Part shown: positions 12,460 to 24,074 of the stretch, piece by piece
Layout of the letters: every line of letters begins with the position of its first letter
Position numbering within the stretch: the first letter of the stretch is position 1
Assembly: GCF_022458985.1 (NCBI RefSeq)
Contig: NC_061786.1
Coordinates: 372,001 to 436,000, forward strand
From: Mugil cephalus
Lineage: Eukaryota > Chordata > Actinopteri > Mugiliformes > Mugilidae
Length of the DNA stretch: 64,000 nucleotides
Direction of reading: 5' to 3'
Position numbers and translations under genes: made by a program
The notes under the pieces: model-generated
The model's database searches: none
What the model was told of the DNA's origin: nothing
Seen by the model: only the letters and a program-made list of their open reading frames with translations

Positions 12460-14580
12460 TAACATTGACATACTTTCCTCACAATCACTGGAAAATTTTA
12501 CACGAAATTGACATGAAAGTGACAGATACTAAAAACACACAAATATATTTTAGATGAATCTAGATTTTTGCAATTCCTTAGCCTTATTTTGTGTTCACAT
12601 TATCCTTTTGTCAAATGGTGTTTTCAAATATACTGTATATAGATCACTGATTCAAGATATAGATTCAAATATGTACAGTGTCTTGTAGAAGTTTTTGTGT
12701 ACTTCAGAATTTTCTACATTTCTGCATAAAAACGAGAATGAATGAAAGAAAACACAGTCAAAAAAATTTAATGAAAATATTCATATCTGTGATTGCTGTT
12801 CTCACTATGGTTACTATCCAGATTAGTAGATCATTAAAAAAAATAATATCAGTATTTGTATATTCCTGATCATTTATCAGAATTTATCTATATATAACTC
12901 TATTGAACGTTATATTATTAAAGATCACATATGCCAATTTTCAATTTTTGACTGGTAGTGTATGTTATTAATTTATTTATTTTGTAATGATAAAAAAAAA
13001 AAATCTCTTAGTACAACATGGCTACACTAGAGACAAAGGATCATATATGAAATTGAGGCCCAGTGTTCAACCATGTGATGATGGAGAATCATGACAAGCT
13101 TTTCTCAGGGAGGAGGAGCAGAGGGTTTTTCAGAGCAATAACACACGACACTGACTAGCCACGCCTAACTTACGTGTTGAACTGTGTCCATTCAACCTCG
13201 AGTCCCAAAGCAGCACAATATATTTTGCAGATCCTCATCATCACCGGACATGGACAGGTGCGAGGTGATAGTTCATGTATCTTTCATTTATTTGATATTG
13301 TATTAAGAATCCTAAAACAGAAAAGAAAAAAAAACATTATTTGTTTGTCCTCCCTTGCCAGGAGTGACCACCATGTGATACAGAAGAGTAAATGAGAACT
13401 AGCAATCACTTTTGGTTAAATTGTTGAATTGCCATTAGTTTATCCTCTGTTGAGCAACTTGTTTTTTTTGTTTTGTTTTGTTTTGTTTTGTTAATAGCTT
13501 TTATTCTGCATTAAAACTAGCTTCCTCCATCTCCTCTGTTTTTGTGAAACTTGTCTTCTTGTGAATGTCCCTGGTTTGGAGCTGTTTCTGAACTGTGAAG
13601 CTGCATACTACTCACCTGTGGTCCTGCCCAGCGTTCATGGCTAATGGTTCTCCATTCCTACCTGAATTCATAATTCTCCAACCTGCTTATCTTGTATTCC
13701 TACTACTACTATTGTCACTGACAATTCTATGCCTATTCTCCTGTTTATCCCTATAACAGTAACTGTACACTCTGTATAACAACTAAACATTTCTAAGGCT
13801 ATTTTAAATGCTACCTCTGTCCATTCTTTTTTTAAAAATTATTATTATTAATCAATAAATCAATGTTTTTCCCCATATTATCTTACCAAACTGATTCAAG
13901 TGTTCCATAATTGCTGTGCATGTCAGTTATGTTGTGCTTTGGCACAAGAATATGTTGCCTCTCACGGAAGCACCATTTATGTTGGGGATTATACACTGTG
14001 GTGCTGATCAAGGTTATGCACTATAAGTGCCGGGCTCTATTTGACATAGAGGGCGCTATTTACAGTGCACTTAGGTGGGTTATTGGCTATCAAATTAGAA
14101 AAATATTAATAATTAGCATAAAAGATTTAATAGGATTTAATTAACATTAAATCCACCTCGGGGCACCAGACAGCCAATTTACCAAACATCAGTCTCATAA
14201 AGGTGAGTATGCTAAGTATTAACATTATTATTAAACAGAACCTTGTTTAATAACTAGCTTAATAATCACAAACAATTTACCTTATTAATAGTAGCAAATT
14301 TTAAGGATTTAAAAGTTAGTAAACTGACCATAGACTATAAACAGCAACAAGCTCAAGCATTTCACTGATTTCAATCAATACCTACATTGGCAAGGCTGAA
14401 GTATTCTATGCTTAGTCAAGGTATGTGCAAGATAAGCTAACTAGGCCCAGTTACGTTACCAAGTCACACGAAGAAGAGAAGATGCTGGTTAGTGTGCTGT
14501 TTTGCAGATCCTACTGTTCTTGTTTCTTGTTGAATGAACTACAGCTTGGTGTTGGGTCGTTCAACGAATCTTTTGAGTGA
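12460..14580. other. Intergenic stretch with repeat relics
   Basis: No gene is seen. At 12670-12965 there is probably a Tc1-like relic: the antisense of its right end reads CACTACCAGTCAAAA, a Tc1 end motif. Around 13545-13760 the text (CTCCTCTG, CTTGTGAATGTCCCTGG, CATTCCTACCTGAATTCATA) parallels the 3' untranslated part of the L2 copies at 25.9 kb and 32.4 kb. The rest, including a low-complexity AT-rich part at 13800-14460, is unassigned. Confidence 0.4.
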
Positions 14581-14589
14581 AAGAACTGT

Positions 14590-16330
14590 ATCGACTCCCT
14601 GTGGGCCCACCACCTGCAGGAAGTCCAGGAAGGGTCCGGTGCAGTGTGGATTGGGTGGCAGTCCAAGGTGGGGGCCCTGGCAGTCTGATCCTCGCTTGGA
14701 AACTGGCTTTTGGGACATGGAACGTCACCTCACTGGTGGGGAAGGACCCAGAGCGAAGAGGTGGAGCATTATTGACTAGATATAGTCGACCTCACCTCGA
14801 CACATAGCGTTGGCTCCGGAACCTAAGTCGTTGAGAGGGGTTGGACTTTCTTCTTTGCTGGAGTTGCTCCGGGTGAGAGGCGGAGGGCTGGGGTGGGCTT
14901 TTTGCTTGCCCCAAGACTCTCTGCCTGTATGTTGGAGTTCTCCCGGATGGACGAAAGGGTTGCTTCCCTACGCATTCGGGTAAAAGAACGGGTCCTGACT
15001 GTTGTTTGTGCATATGCGCCGAACAGCAGTGCAGAGTGCCCGCCCTTTTGGAGACCTTAGGTTGAGTGCTGGATTGTGTCCCAACTGGGGACTCCACTGT
15101 CCTTCTTGGGGACAACACTCACGTGGGCAATGGCAGCGTGACCTGGAGGGGCGTGATTGGGAGGAACAGCCTGCCTGATCTGATCCCAACCGGTGTTCAG
15201 CTATTGGACTTCTGTGCAAGTCGCAGTTTGTCCATAACTAACACCATGTTAGAACATAAGGTTGTTCATTGGTGCTCTTGGCACCATGACGGCCTAGGTC
15301 ATAGGTCAATGATCGACTTTGTAGTCGTATCATCTGACCTGCGACTGTATGTTCTGGACACTCGGGTGAAGAGAGGAGCAGCAGAGCTGTCAACTGATCA
15401 CCACCTGGTGGTGAGTTGGATCAGATGGCAGGGGTAGATGCCACACAGACCTGGTAGGCACAAACGAATCGTGAGGGTCTGCTGGGAATGCCTGGTGGAA
15501 GAACCTGTCAAGATGGTCTTTAACTCCCACCTCTGACAGAGCTTCAACCACGTCCTGGGGGTGGTGGGGGACATTGAGTCCAAATGGGCCATGTCCCGCT
15601 CCATCATTATCAAGGCAGCTGCAAGGTTGCTGGTGCTGGTCGTGGTGGTAACCCCCGAACTTGCTGGTGGACAACAGAGGTGAAGGGAACCGTCAAGCTG
15701 AAAAAGGAGGCCTACAGGACATGGTTGGTCTGTGGGTCTCCAGAAGCAGCTGACCAGTACCGGATGGCTAAATGGCCTGTGGCCAGGGCAGTCGCTGAGG
15801 CAGTCGGGTGTGGGAGGAGTTCGGTGAGACTGTGGAAGAAGACTATCGATGGGCTCCAAAGAAGTTCTGGCAAACCATCCGGCGTCTCAAGACGGCAACT
15901 TGCCCACACAGTAAGGGCGGGGTGCTGCTGACGTCTCCTGGGACTATGGTGGAAGGAATACTTTGAATAGCTCCTCAATCCCACCAACATGCATTCCACA
16001 GGGGAAACGGAGCCGGAGGGCCTGGGGTTGGACCGTCCAATCTCTGGGATAAGGGTGTGTTCCAACTATAGGCAGATCACACTCCTCAGCTTCCCTGGGA
16101 AAGTCTACGCCAAGGTGCAGGAAAAGAGAGTCCGATCAATGGTTGAACCTCAGATCAAGGAGGAACAATGCGGTTTTCATCCTGGGCGTGGAACCATGGA
16201 CCAGCTCTTTACCCTCGCTAGGGTGCTGGAGGGGAAATGGGAGTTTGCCCAACCAGTCCACATGTGTTTTGTGGATTTGGAGAAGGCCTACACCCGTGTC
16301 CCCAGGGGCATCCTGTGGGGGGTGCTCTAG
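14590..16330 (+). mobile_element. APE-type non-LTR retrotransposon, broken and 3'-truncated
   Basis: Frameshifted pieces on the + strand follow the normal LINE order. They begin with the endonuclease start (FGTWNVTSL near 14710), then the endonuclease core (LLDFCASRSLSITNTM near 15200-15250, STDHHLVVSWIRW near 15395), the linker (RGGNPRTCWWT near 15640), and the RT entry (EEQCGFHPGRGTMDQLFTLA near 16160, MCFVDLEKAYTRVPRGILW near 16265). The polymerase Asp box downstream is absent, because the copy changes abruptly after about 16330 and meets the Ty3/gypsy element. The clade is not certain. Confidence 0.75.
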
Positions 16331-16484
16331 GAGTATGGGGTGGATGGCCCCTTGCCAACCCAGTCAATGTCAACCCAGAATTCAGCCCAAGAGGCAAAGT
16401 TGCAGTCTTACACTCTTTTCTGCCTCTTGTCTAGAACTGTCTCACGCCCATAACTCCCCAAACTCCATAGATGTGCTGTGTGCT

Positions 16485-16518
16485 CCCTATTGTTATTTTT
16501 TGAAAAATAACAATAGGG
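16485..16518. repeat. Near-perfect inverted repeat, 16-bp arms, 2-nt loop
   Basis: The left arm CCCTATTGTTATTTTT (16485-16500) is the exact reverse complement of the right arm (16503-16518), separated only by TG. The match extends outward to CTC/GAG with one extra G. It lies between the end of the APE LINE and the first recognisable part of the Ty3/gypsy element. It could form a hairpin in RNA or a cruciform in DNA. Confidence 0.85.
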
Positions 16519-16539
16519 GAGTTATTTATGTAAGATAAT

Positions 16540-19500
16540 ATAAAGAACATTGATAAAAAGTCATGCTGAGCTGTCAGTCATTCAACAAGAGATAATACAC
16601 ATGGTGTCAGAAGTAAAGCGACTCAGGCGTGGATCATGGCCAAGTTTAATCCTCCCGAAAAACTGGACTTTACTTGACCGGAGCAGTGGCCAGAGTGGCG
16701 GCAACGGTTTCAACAGTACCGTATGGCTATGAAGCTTAACCTGGAAGATGGGGACGTACAGGTTAGCATGCTGCTCTATGCACTTGGCAAGGAGGCTGAG
16801 CAAGTTTTCAGCACTTTTGTGTTTGAGGAAGACTAAGTTGATGATGACTATGAGACTGTGTTGGAAAAATTAAACACCTACTTCATAGTGAGAGTGAACG
16901 TTATCCACGAAAGGGCTCGTTTTTACTTCAGAGCACAAAAATACGGCGAATCAGCAGAGGAATATATTCGCACCCTCTACGAGCTGACCGAAACCTGTCC
17001 ATTTGTTCCAGCGAAAATGGAGAATATTCGTGATTGACTGGTCATTGGGATTGTGGACAAGGACTTATTGGAAAAACTACAGTTGACAGTGAACCTGACA
17101 CTGGAAAAAGCAGTGGAGATTGTGATACAGTCAGAGCAGTTGCTCGGCTGATGCTAGCTACCTCAGAAAAGTGTTTTGAGGGCATGCATGCGCAGCTCCC
17201 TCTCATCAACACAGAGGAAGGGGGAAAAGACACAGCAGTTTCCTGCGGGTCCGGGACATCGCGGCAGAGAGGGGAAACAGATCAAGTGCTTCAGGTGCGG
17301 TAAGGATCACTCCAAACATGCAGCCTGTGCAGCCAGTGGGACAGGAGGCTGATCACAGTGGCAGATATTTTCTGGGTGAGATCAAAACAAAGTACACCTA
17401 CATTGCAGACTCCAATGCACCATGGACTATAAAACTAACCATCAGAGACACCCCTGTGACCTTCAAGATTGACACCGGTGCTGATATCAGTTTGATATGC
17501 CCCAGTTAGCAAGTGATGACATGGACTTTGACAGCCCCGCAAGAAAACTCGACGGTCTAGAACAGTTCACGGCTTTAACAAAGTACAAAGGCAACAATAC
17601 AAGTTCGTCACCCACATGGTCAAAACATCTAGCTGCAGCAACCTTTTGGGCCAAGCGGTCGCAGTGGCCATGGGACTGGTGAAAAGAGTACACAAAAGCA
17701 CATTTGGTAGAGATGTGGGCCTCTTGAAGATGAAGCCTGTAAAAATATGCCTGCGAGACGATTCTGTACCATATAGTGTCAACACTGCAAAGAGAGTATC
17801 TGCACCCATGCTCCCCAGAACTGGAGAGAATGGTGAAGTATGGTGTCATCGTGGAAGTCACAGAACCAACGGAGGGGTACGCTCTGATGGTGCCCAAAAA
17901 AGAACAGCTGATGTGAGAATCTGTGTTGACCTGAAGAGACTGAATATGGCTGTTAAGAGGGAGAGGTTTGTCTTACCCACTATAGATGACATACTGCCAC
18001 GACTGGCTGAATCCCATGTGTTCTCCTTGCTCGACACAGCAAGTGGCTTCTGGCAAATCCCGCTAGAGAGGGAAACAGCCAGATGACATTCTTGTCCATG
18101 GTAAGGACAAGAAGGAACATGAGAGGAGACTCCAGAACGTCCTGCAGATCCGGGAGAGCTCAGGCTTGAAGCTCAATGATGGAAAGTGCCATCTGCACCA
18201 AAAGCAGCTGAACTATCTTGATGCACTACATTGATGGAGATGGCATATGACCTGACCCCTCAAAAGTAGGCGCTATCACAGAGCTGCAGCCGCCAGGTGA
18301 CATGCCAGGTCTTCAGAGGTTACCTACCCAACCTGTCAGAGGTGATTAAACCTGCTGAAAAGTGACGCTGCATGGACCTGGGACACAGCGCAAGTCGATG
18401 CCTTCTACAAGGTTAAACGATTCATCTCCACAGTGCCCACACCGTGACGTAAACGAACCCACAATAGTGAGCGCAGATGCTAGCAGTTTCGGGCTGGGTG
18501 GTGTGCTGCTACAGCACCATGACGAGGGACTGAAACCAGCAGCTTTCTGCTCCAGGACATTGACCGATGCAGAAAAGCACTATGCGCAGATCGAAAAGAG
18601 TGTTTGGCAGTCATTTGAGCCTGTGAGAGATTCTCCATTTACCTGTGCGGACTAGGCAGCTTCACAGTCCACACAGACCACAAGCGACTGGCCCCACTGA
18701 TCAATAACAAAGACTTTGACACGGTTCCCCTGAGGTGCCAACGCCTGCTCATGCGTCTGATGAGATACAACCCCACTGCAGAGTATGTGCTAGGAAAAAA
18801 ACTGACAGTAGCTGACACACTTTCCAGACAGCCACTACCTGTAATACAGAGTGAAATATCAGAACTGACCTGTGATGTTTCAGTGTTCGAGGACACAGCT
18901 CACACAACATGGCCTGTGTCACCCTCCAAACTGGAGCAGATCAAGCAGGAGACAAGCACAGACCATGACCTGCAGGTGGTGAGCAACCTGGTGACCCAGG
19001 GATGGCCTAAACATATGAGTAGCGTCCCAGTACAGGCAAAAGCGTACCACCAATGGCCAACAGCCTGTTGACTTTGAGATCACATTGTCATCCCACGCAG
19101 TATGAAAGGTGACATACGCAACCGTTTGCACGATGAGCATCGGGGCATCATCAAGTGTCGCGAGAGGGCATGCATGTGTGTGTAGTGGCCTGGGCTGGAA
19201 AAGGAGATCCAAGAGCTGGTGACAAAATGCCCTGAATGCATGCAAACCGGACCAACACAGAGGAAGGAGCCTCTGATGACTACACTGCTACCTCAAAGGC
19301 CATGGCAAAATATCAGATTAGACATCTGTGAATATGCAAAGAAAAACTATTTGATTGTCACTGACTATTTCTCTCACTATCTGGAAATAGCATACCTACC
19401 TGACATGACCAGCGGGACCACCTGTGCACGACTGAAGAACATCTTCGCCAGGTGGGGGTGTCCAGATGAGCTACACACAGACAATGGACAACAGTTTTCA

Positions 19501-20205
19501 AATAGTGAGTTTCAAAGTTTTCCTGTGGCTTATGACTTTAAAGACATCACCACCAGTCCCTACCACCCTCAGTCCAATGGTGAAGCTGAGAGAGAAGTGT
19601 AAACGGCAAAAAGGATCCTCCGGCAGGCTGACTCGTTCCTCGCCCTCACAAGTTACAGCCACACCACTACAAGCCAGCTGATGTTGGGCCGTCAGATTAA
19701 GACGACCGTGCCAACAGTCGACAAAGTCCTCACTCAAAAGTAGCCTGACTTCACAAAGGTGCGTAAAGCTGATGCCAAGGCGAAAGAGAACTACAGACGC
19801 ACTTACAACAGGTGCCACAGCGTCAGAGCACTCCCACCTCTCAGTCAAGGGGAGAGTGTGGCGGTGAAATCAACGTCAATGGAGAGTCAGGATGGAAGAC
19901 AGCAGGGACAGTCCAACAGCCACACACAACACCAAGTGTGGTAGGACACCTGATCCAGACAGAACGTAGAACACTGCGGAGGAACAGGCACCATCTGCAC
20001 CCAACCTTCCCTCCTGTTCAACAACCAGACGAGACAGAGAGCACACAGGCGAGCAAGCAACTATCATTGCCCCTGTGCTCACCTCCAGATTCACCGGTCA
20101 GAGAGACTGTTCCAGCAGAGCCTGGGGAGCATCTCCATGGTCAGGCTCTGGTGACTTCCAGAGGAAGAGTCATCCGTCCTCCTGACTTTGTATTTACTTA
20201 ACACA
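16540..20205 (+). mobile_element. Ty3/gypsy LTR retrotransposon, degenerate gag-pol
   Basis: Recognisable parts in order: LTR 3' end and a primer-binding-like TGGTGTCAGAAG (16603); gag from 16636 (MAKFNPPEKLDFT then a stop); a CCHC-like knuckle near 17285; protease DTGAD (17471); RT fingers/palm (RICVDLKRLNM near 17915, LLDTASGFWQIPL near 18027); DDILVHG (18084); RNase H ([13 protein letters not shown] near 18473); the integrase zinc region (19080-19245); and the integrase core with D, D and E in LDIC, HTDNG and NGEAE (19320-19600). The end, SRGRVIRPPDFVFT, stops at 20200. Breaks: many stops and frameshifts, and a deletion at about 18083 that joins the palm motif directly to the catalytic-box Asp pair. 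No envelope gene is seen. The copy is not functional as it stands. Confidence 0.85.
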
Positions 20206-20410
20206 TAGCTTGCCAACAAATGGAGCAGCAATAATTTGCAGCAGCTATGGAGGTTATGGGCAGTCTACAACCATGGACAGTAACTTCTCAATGTTATGGA
20301 AAATACCATGGATTCCCGCACAGAATTCATTTATTCGTTTAATGGTATTTACTTTAGTCTGCTCATGGTATTATATCTAATAATCAAAATATAACGTATA
20401 GTTAATAACA

Positions 20411-21043
20411 ACTAGGGTTGCCACCCGTCCCGTAAAATACAGAATCGTCCTTTATTTTGCAGTTAAATGTTGCGTCCCGTATTGAACCGAACCAGGACGC
20501 GATTTGTTCCGTATTTTCATAAATGTCCCACACATGTGTCTGTCTCACACATATACACTAAATCTAACAATAATGAACAAAATAAAACAGGAAATACTGC
20601 GTTGTGGTAATACTTTGTTGTGCCTGTGGTGCTGTCACGGTTGCCTAGAGACAGACGCTGCTCAAAAAAAAATATGCGCCTTTTAAAAATGTCCGCCACA
20701 CCCGGGACTCCACCACGTCCTCAAAAGGGAGTAACAAAAAGTACACTTGGAAAAAGAAGTGAGGGAAATCTGTTGACTGTTTAAAACTGGTCTACTCCAC
20801 AGACAAGAGAAACACAACAGATTTTGAAGAACCCATGACTGGGAAGGAGTTATGTTTTGCACTGTTTTCTGCATTCTTGAATAAGCAGACATATGTTTAC
20901 AAATATTTTTGTTGTTTTTTTGTTCTCAATTTATTTAGTTTATATTTTCAAAGTTCAAATTAAGGCTTTATGTAGGATAATTTATAGCACATTGTACGCA
21001 ACAATGTTGTACAATAAAGAATGTGTTCAGCATTTCAAGCTTT

Positions 21044-21132
<89 letters not shown>

Positions 21133-21735
21133 GCTTTTTTCATCCCACACTGGGAGATATGAGTAATTGCTTTCTCCCTTGGCCGTGGTGGTCATGGCCC
21201 CAAGGAACCGTGGTGGGTGTCCCTTCTTTTCATTTCTGAAAGGTGGCAACCCTAATAACAACCCAGTTAACATATTTATAGTTGGAAAGGACCTGTCACT
21301 GCCTCCAAATGGCCAAATAATAAATGAAAATAATATCTTTTTTTCTTGTGTGTGTAGGGGGGTTAATTTACATTTATTGTTATTCATATATTATTAAAGT
21401 GTAACACACTGTTTTTTGCACTACTTTACAGTTGATGAAACATCAGTTACTGATGTGTGGGATCAATAAAGTTATTGTACTAACTAAAAAATTTTAATAC
21501 ATTGTTTTTGATACCTGTTTCCCATTAACTTTAGTGTGAATGTGTGTGTGTATGTGTGAATTAAATAAGCTGAGGCATTAACGTAAAATTCACCGTTAAA
21601 ATGTGCTTTAAAGTCCCATTTGTATTACTTCACAGCGCAGCTTTGCCTCCTCCAATATGGCGGACACGCAGTTACGTCACATCAGCGGGCCAACCCAGTC
21701 AACGAGGCGTCTATGTATTAATGTCTATGGTCTAC
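20411..21735 (+). repeat. Interspersed repeat, copy A of an inverted pair
   Basis: This matches the reverse complement of 26783-27640 over most of its length: CCCGTATTGAACCG, the GTCTGTCTC area, CCTCAAAAG, and the CAATATGGCGGACACGCAG end. It begins TAGGGTTGCCACC (20413-20425); the same 13 bp recurs inverted at 21242-21254. Relative to copy B it has a longer GATA tract and about 265 bp of extra sequence (about 21170-21435). Family unknown; it looks like a non-autonomous DNA element. Confidence 0.7.
21045..21132. repeat. (AGAT)22 microsatellite
   Basis: Twenty-two perfect AGAT units sit inside repeat copy A. The matching place in inverted copy B (about 27122-27134) has only three units, so the tract expanded, or the other contracted, after the copies separated. 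Confidence 0.97.
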
Positions 21736-22069
21736 CCCATAACCTCAGAGAGAGGGGGGGAAAAAAGACTAAAGAAGGAAGTGAATGTTGATGTACACTG
21801 TTAATGTTATTCTTGTTACAGTTGATGTTATTTTTGTTACATAGTGTTACAGTATATTCCTGCCTTGTTTACAAGAGGCTGACAAGTGAAGCATCAGTTA
21901 ATGTGTATTTAAGTTATTGTGTGTTCCACTAGCCAACACTGTAGATTAATTAGAATTATGTTTACATGCGCACTGATTTGGGTTTCACATGTTACTTAGA
22001 CCATTGTGAAAGTAGTTCCGAGCGATATAGGGATACTGAAGTGTATGTCACAGGAGAGCTAAAAGATAA

Positions 22070-22140
22070 AGACCCTTGATAAAAAGTAATGCTGAGTTGT
22101 CAGTCATTTAACTAGAGATAACTTCCACATGGTATCATAC
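22070..22140 (+). mobile_element. Second LTR end plus primer-binding-like site
   Basis: TTGATAAAAAGTAATGCTGA, CAGTCATTTAACTAGAGATAA and CACATGGTATCA parallel 16553-16610 closely. Because the match runs past the presumed LTR end into the primer-binding region, this is more likely a remnant of another, related element than the 3' LTR of the copy at 16.5-20.2 kb. Confidence 0.5.
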
Positions 22141-22144
22141 AAAT

Positions 22145-22920
22145 GTGGCAGTGGGAGCTCTTGTTTCCCTCTTGCTCTTTGACTCGGAGCCTTGCCCAGT
22201 TCCGGGGTGTGTGGCTTAATCAGCCAATCATAATTACCTATCGGTATGCGCATCTCATGATAGCCTGTTAGATTTATTTTCAAAGCATGAGTGTTACTTT
22301 TCTAATTGTTTGTTTGTGTTCGGGCAGCTGAGAAACCCTGCTGTTTTGACTCCGCTGTTCTCCAGTCTAGCCTTTCACACCGGCGGCACTGTCCGGTCCT
22401 GTGGTTGGCAGTCAGCGCTGCTCTTTGGGCCGTGTTTCAGCAGCTGATCGCCATTCAGGCTGCATGCCCGGCTGTGAACGCCACCGCATACTAGTCAGTG
22501 GCACTAGTAGTGTGCGCGTGGTGGTCAACAGGGTCTCACTCTGACTCTTTTATCCTTTTAACACCCGCTTGAATGGACTGTGGGGTCAAATTTCAGATTT
22601 ATTTATTTATTATTTATTTTTATTTATTTTTTGGTCATATTGATGTATGGTTTAACTGGGTTATTGTTTTGTTTCGTTTGTTTAGGTAGTTTATTTTCTT
22701 TTCTGTGAGTTGTTTTGGTTTAAATTCGGCTATGTCATTTACTTATGTACTTTGTTGTTTATGTTAATTTGGTTTACCTAAACTGTGAGTGGTACTGGCA
22801 GCTGGTATTGTTTTTCTTTTTTTCCATTTAGTTGCTGTCAACTCATAGCTTAGGATATTAATGGTTGGTTATTCTCTTCTGCTCTCTTTTTTTCTGAGAT
22901 TTGCTCCTCCTCCCTGTCCT
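22145..22920. other. Stretch without an identified gene
   Basis: A G+C-richer patch at 22330-22520 is followed by T-rich sequence. I recognise no coding exon or repeat family. It may be the 5' part of the Penelope-like insertion that follows, but no protein match supports that. Confidence 0.35.
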
Positions 22921-22924
22921 CCAC

Positions 22925-23860
22925 TAGACAGGAGGGCAAGGACAAGGAGGGACAACACATCAAACAAACCCTCAAAACATGTGGATATCCCAACTGGGCC
23001 TTTGTCAAAGGCTCAAAAAGATATCCCAGGAAGGACAGGGAAGAGGAACACAACAAAAGGAAGAACATCACCATCCCCTACATAGCTGGTGTATCAGAGA
23101 AACTGAGAAGAATTTTTGGTAAACACCGCATCCCAGTTTATTTAAAACCTGGAAACACACTAAGACAGAAACTGGTCCACCCCAAAGACAAAACACCTAG
23201 ACAGAAACAGAGCGATGTAGTGTATGCTGTTCAGTGTAGTGAGGAATGTACAGACTTGTACATTGGGGAAACAAAACAATCCATCCACAAGCGCATGGCC
23301 CAACACAGGACAGCCAGCTCATCAGGAAATGACTCAGCAGTCCACCTCCACCTGAAGGACAAAGGACACTCCTTTGAGGATACCAACGTCAAAGTCCTGG
23401 CCAGAGAGGACAGATGGTTTGAGAGAGGAGTAAAGGAAGCCATCTATGTCAAAGTGGAAAAACCTTCTCTAAACAAAGGAGGTGGACTGAGATTTAATTT
23501 ACCAACTATTTATAATTCAGTTTTGACTTCTGTCCCCAAGAAGTTTCAACAACATTCACACTTTGAGCCTCCAGGCTCCCATGGACAATAGCCTTGTTAG
23601 GGCTCTATTCATAGGATAAGTAGCCTAGGCACACAGTTCCCCCCATTCCAGGACAGGTAAGTACCAGCCATTATGGTAACTAGTGACCCCAGTTTCTGGT
23701 CAAGCAAGTTTCGGGTGGGTGTTACCCACAGAGTTTATTCCTATTTAAACCTCAGTTTCCCACTAGTTTATCAGAACTGAAGAAGCTACTTGGATGAGTG
23801 GCAAAACATCTTCAAGAAATACTACAAGTCCAGCTGACCTTATTCAACGCTTTTTTGGAC
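22925..23860 (+). mobile_element. Penelope-like retroelement, C-terminal GIY-YIG endonuclease region
   Basis: One frame stays open from about 22930 to the stop at 23589-23591, about 220 codons. It first reads as the linker between RT and endonuclease (IPYIAGVSEKLRRIF, LKPGNTLRQKLVHPKDKTP), then as a GIY-YIG nuclease: VYAVQ, about ten residues on LYIGET, and HKRMAQHR with the conserved Arg. Penelope-like elements carry this domain at the C terminus to nick target DNA. The RT itself is missing (5' truncation). The tail at 23775-23840 (TGGATGAGTGGCAAAACATC) is typical of this element class. The frame has no ATG at its start, so it is a fragment and not a host gene, although the nuclease part shows no stop codon. 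Confidence 0.85.
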
Positions 23861-24074
23861 AGTGAGGGACTGTTTAACATAAAAGGATCTACGGTATCTG
23901 GGCCCTGGTAATGGTCTCACTCATATTTAGGGATTTCTTTTTTCACTCTATCACTACGTGCCCTATCGCAGGCTTCTCTCATCTATTGAGACACCCTTAC
24001 ACATGCACTGAAGTAATACATTTTTCAGCTGCAAGAATATAACTGCATCAACCTCATATAATGTTGACACCCTG

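Noticed and set aside
16540..20205. Possible endogenous retrovirus
   Set aside because: The gag-pol order is Ty3/gypsy, no envelope frame follows the integrase, and the copy is full of stops. It is a retrotransposon relic.
21045..21132. Regular repeat that could be mistaken for a CRISPR-like array
   Set aside because: It is a plain AGAT tetranucleotide tract with no spacers, inside a fish repeat.
23220..23591. GIY-YIG frame as a host nuclease gene (SLX1-like)
   Set aside because: Its linker and tail match Penelope-like elements, and it has no start codon or introns.
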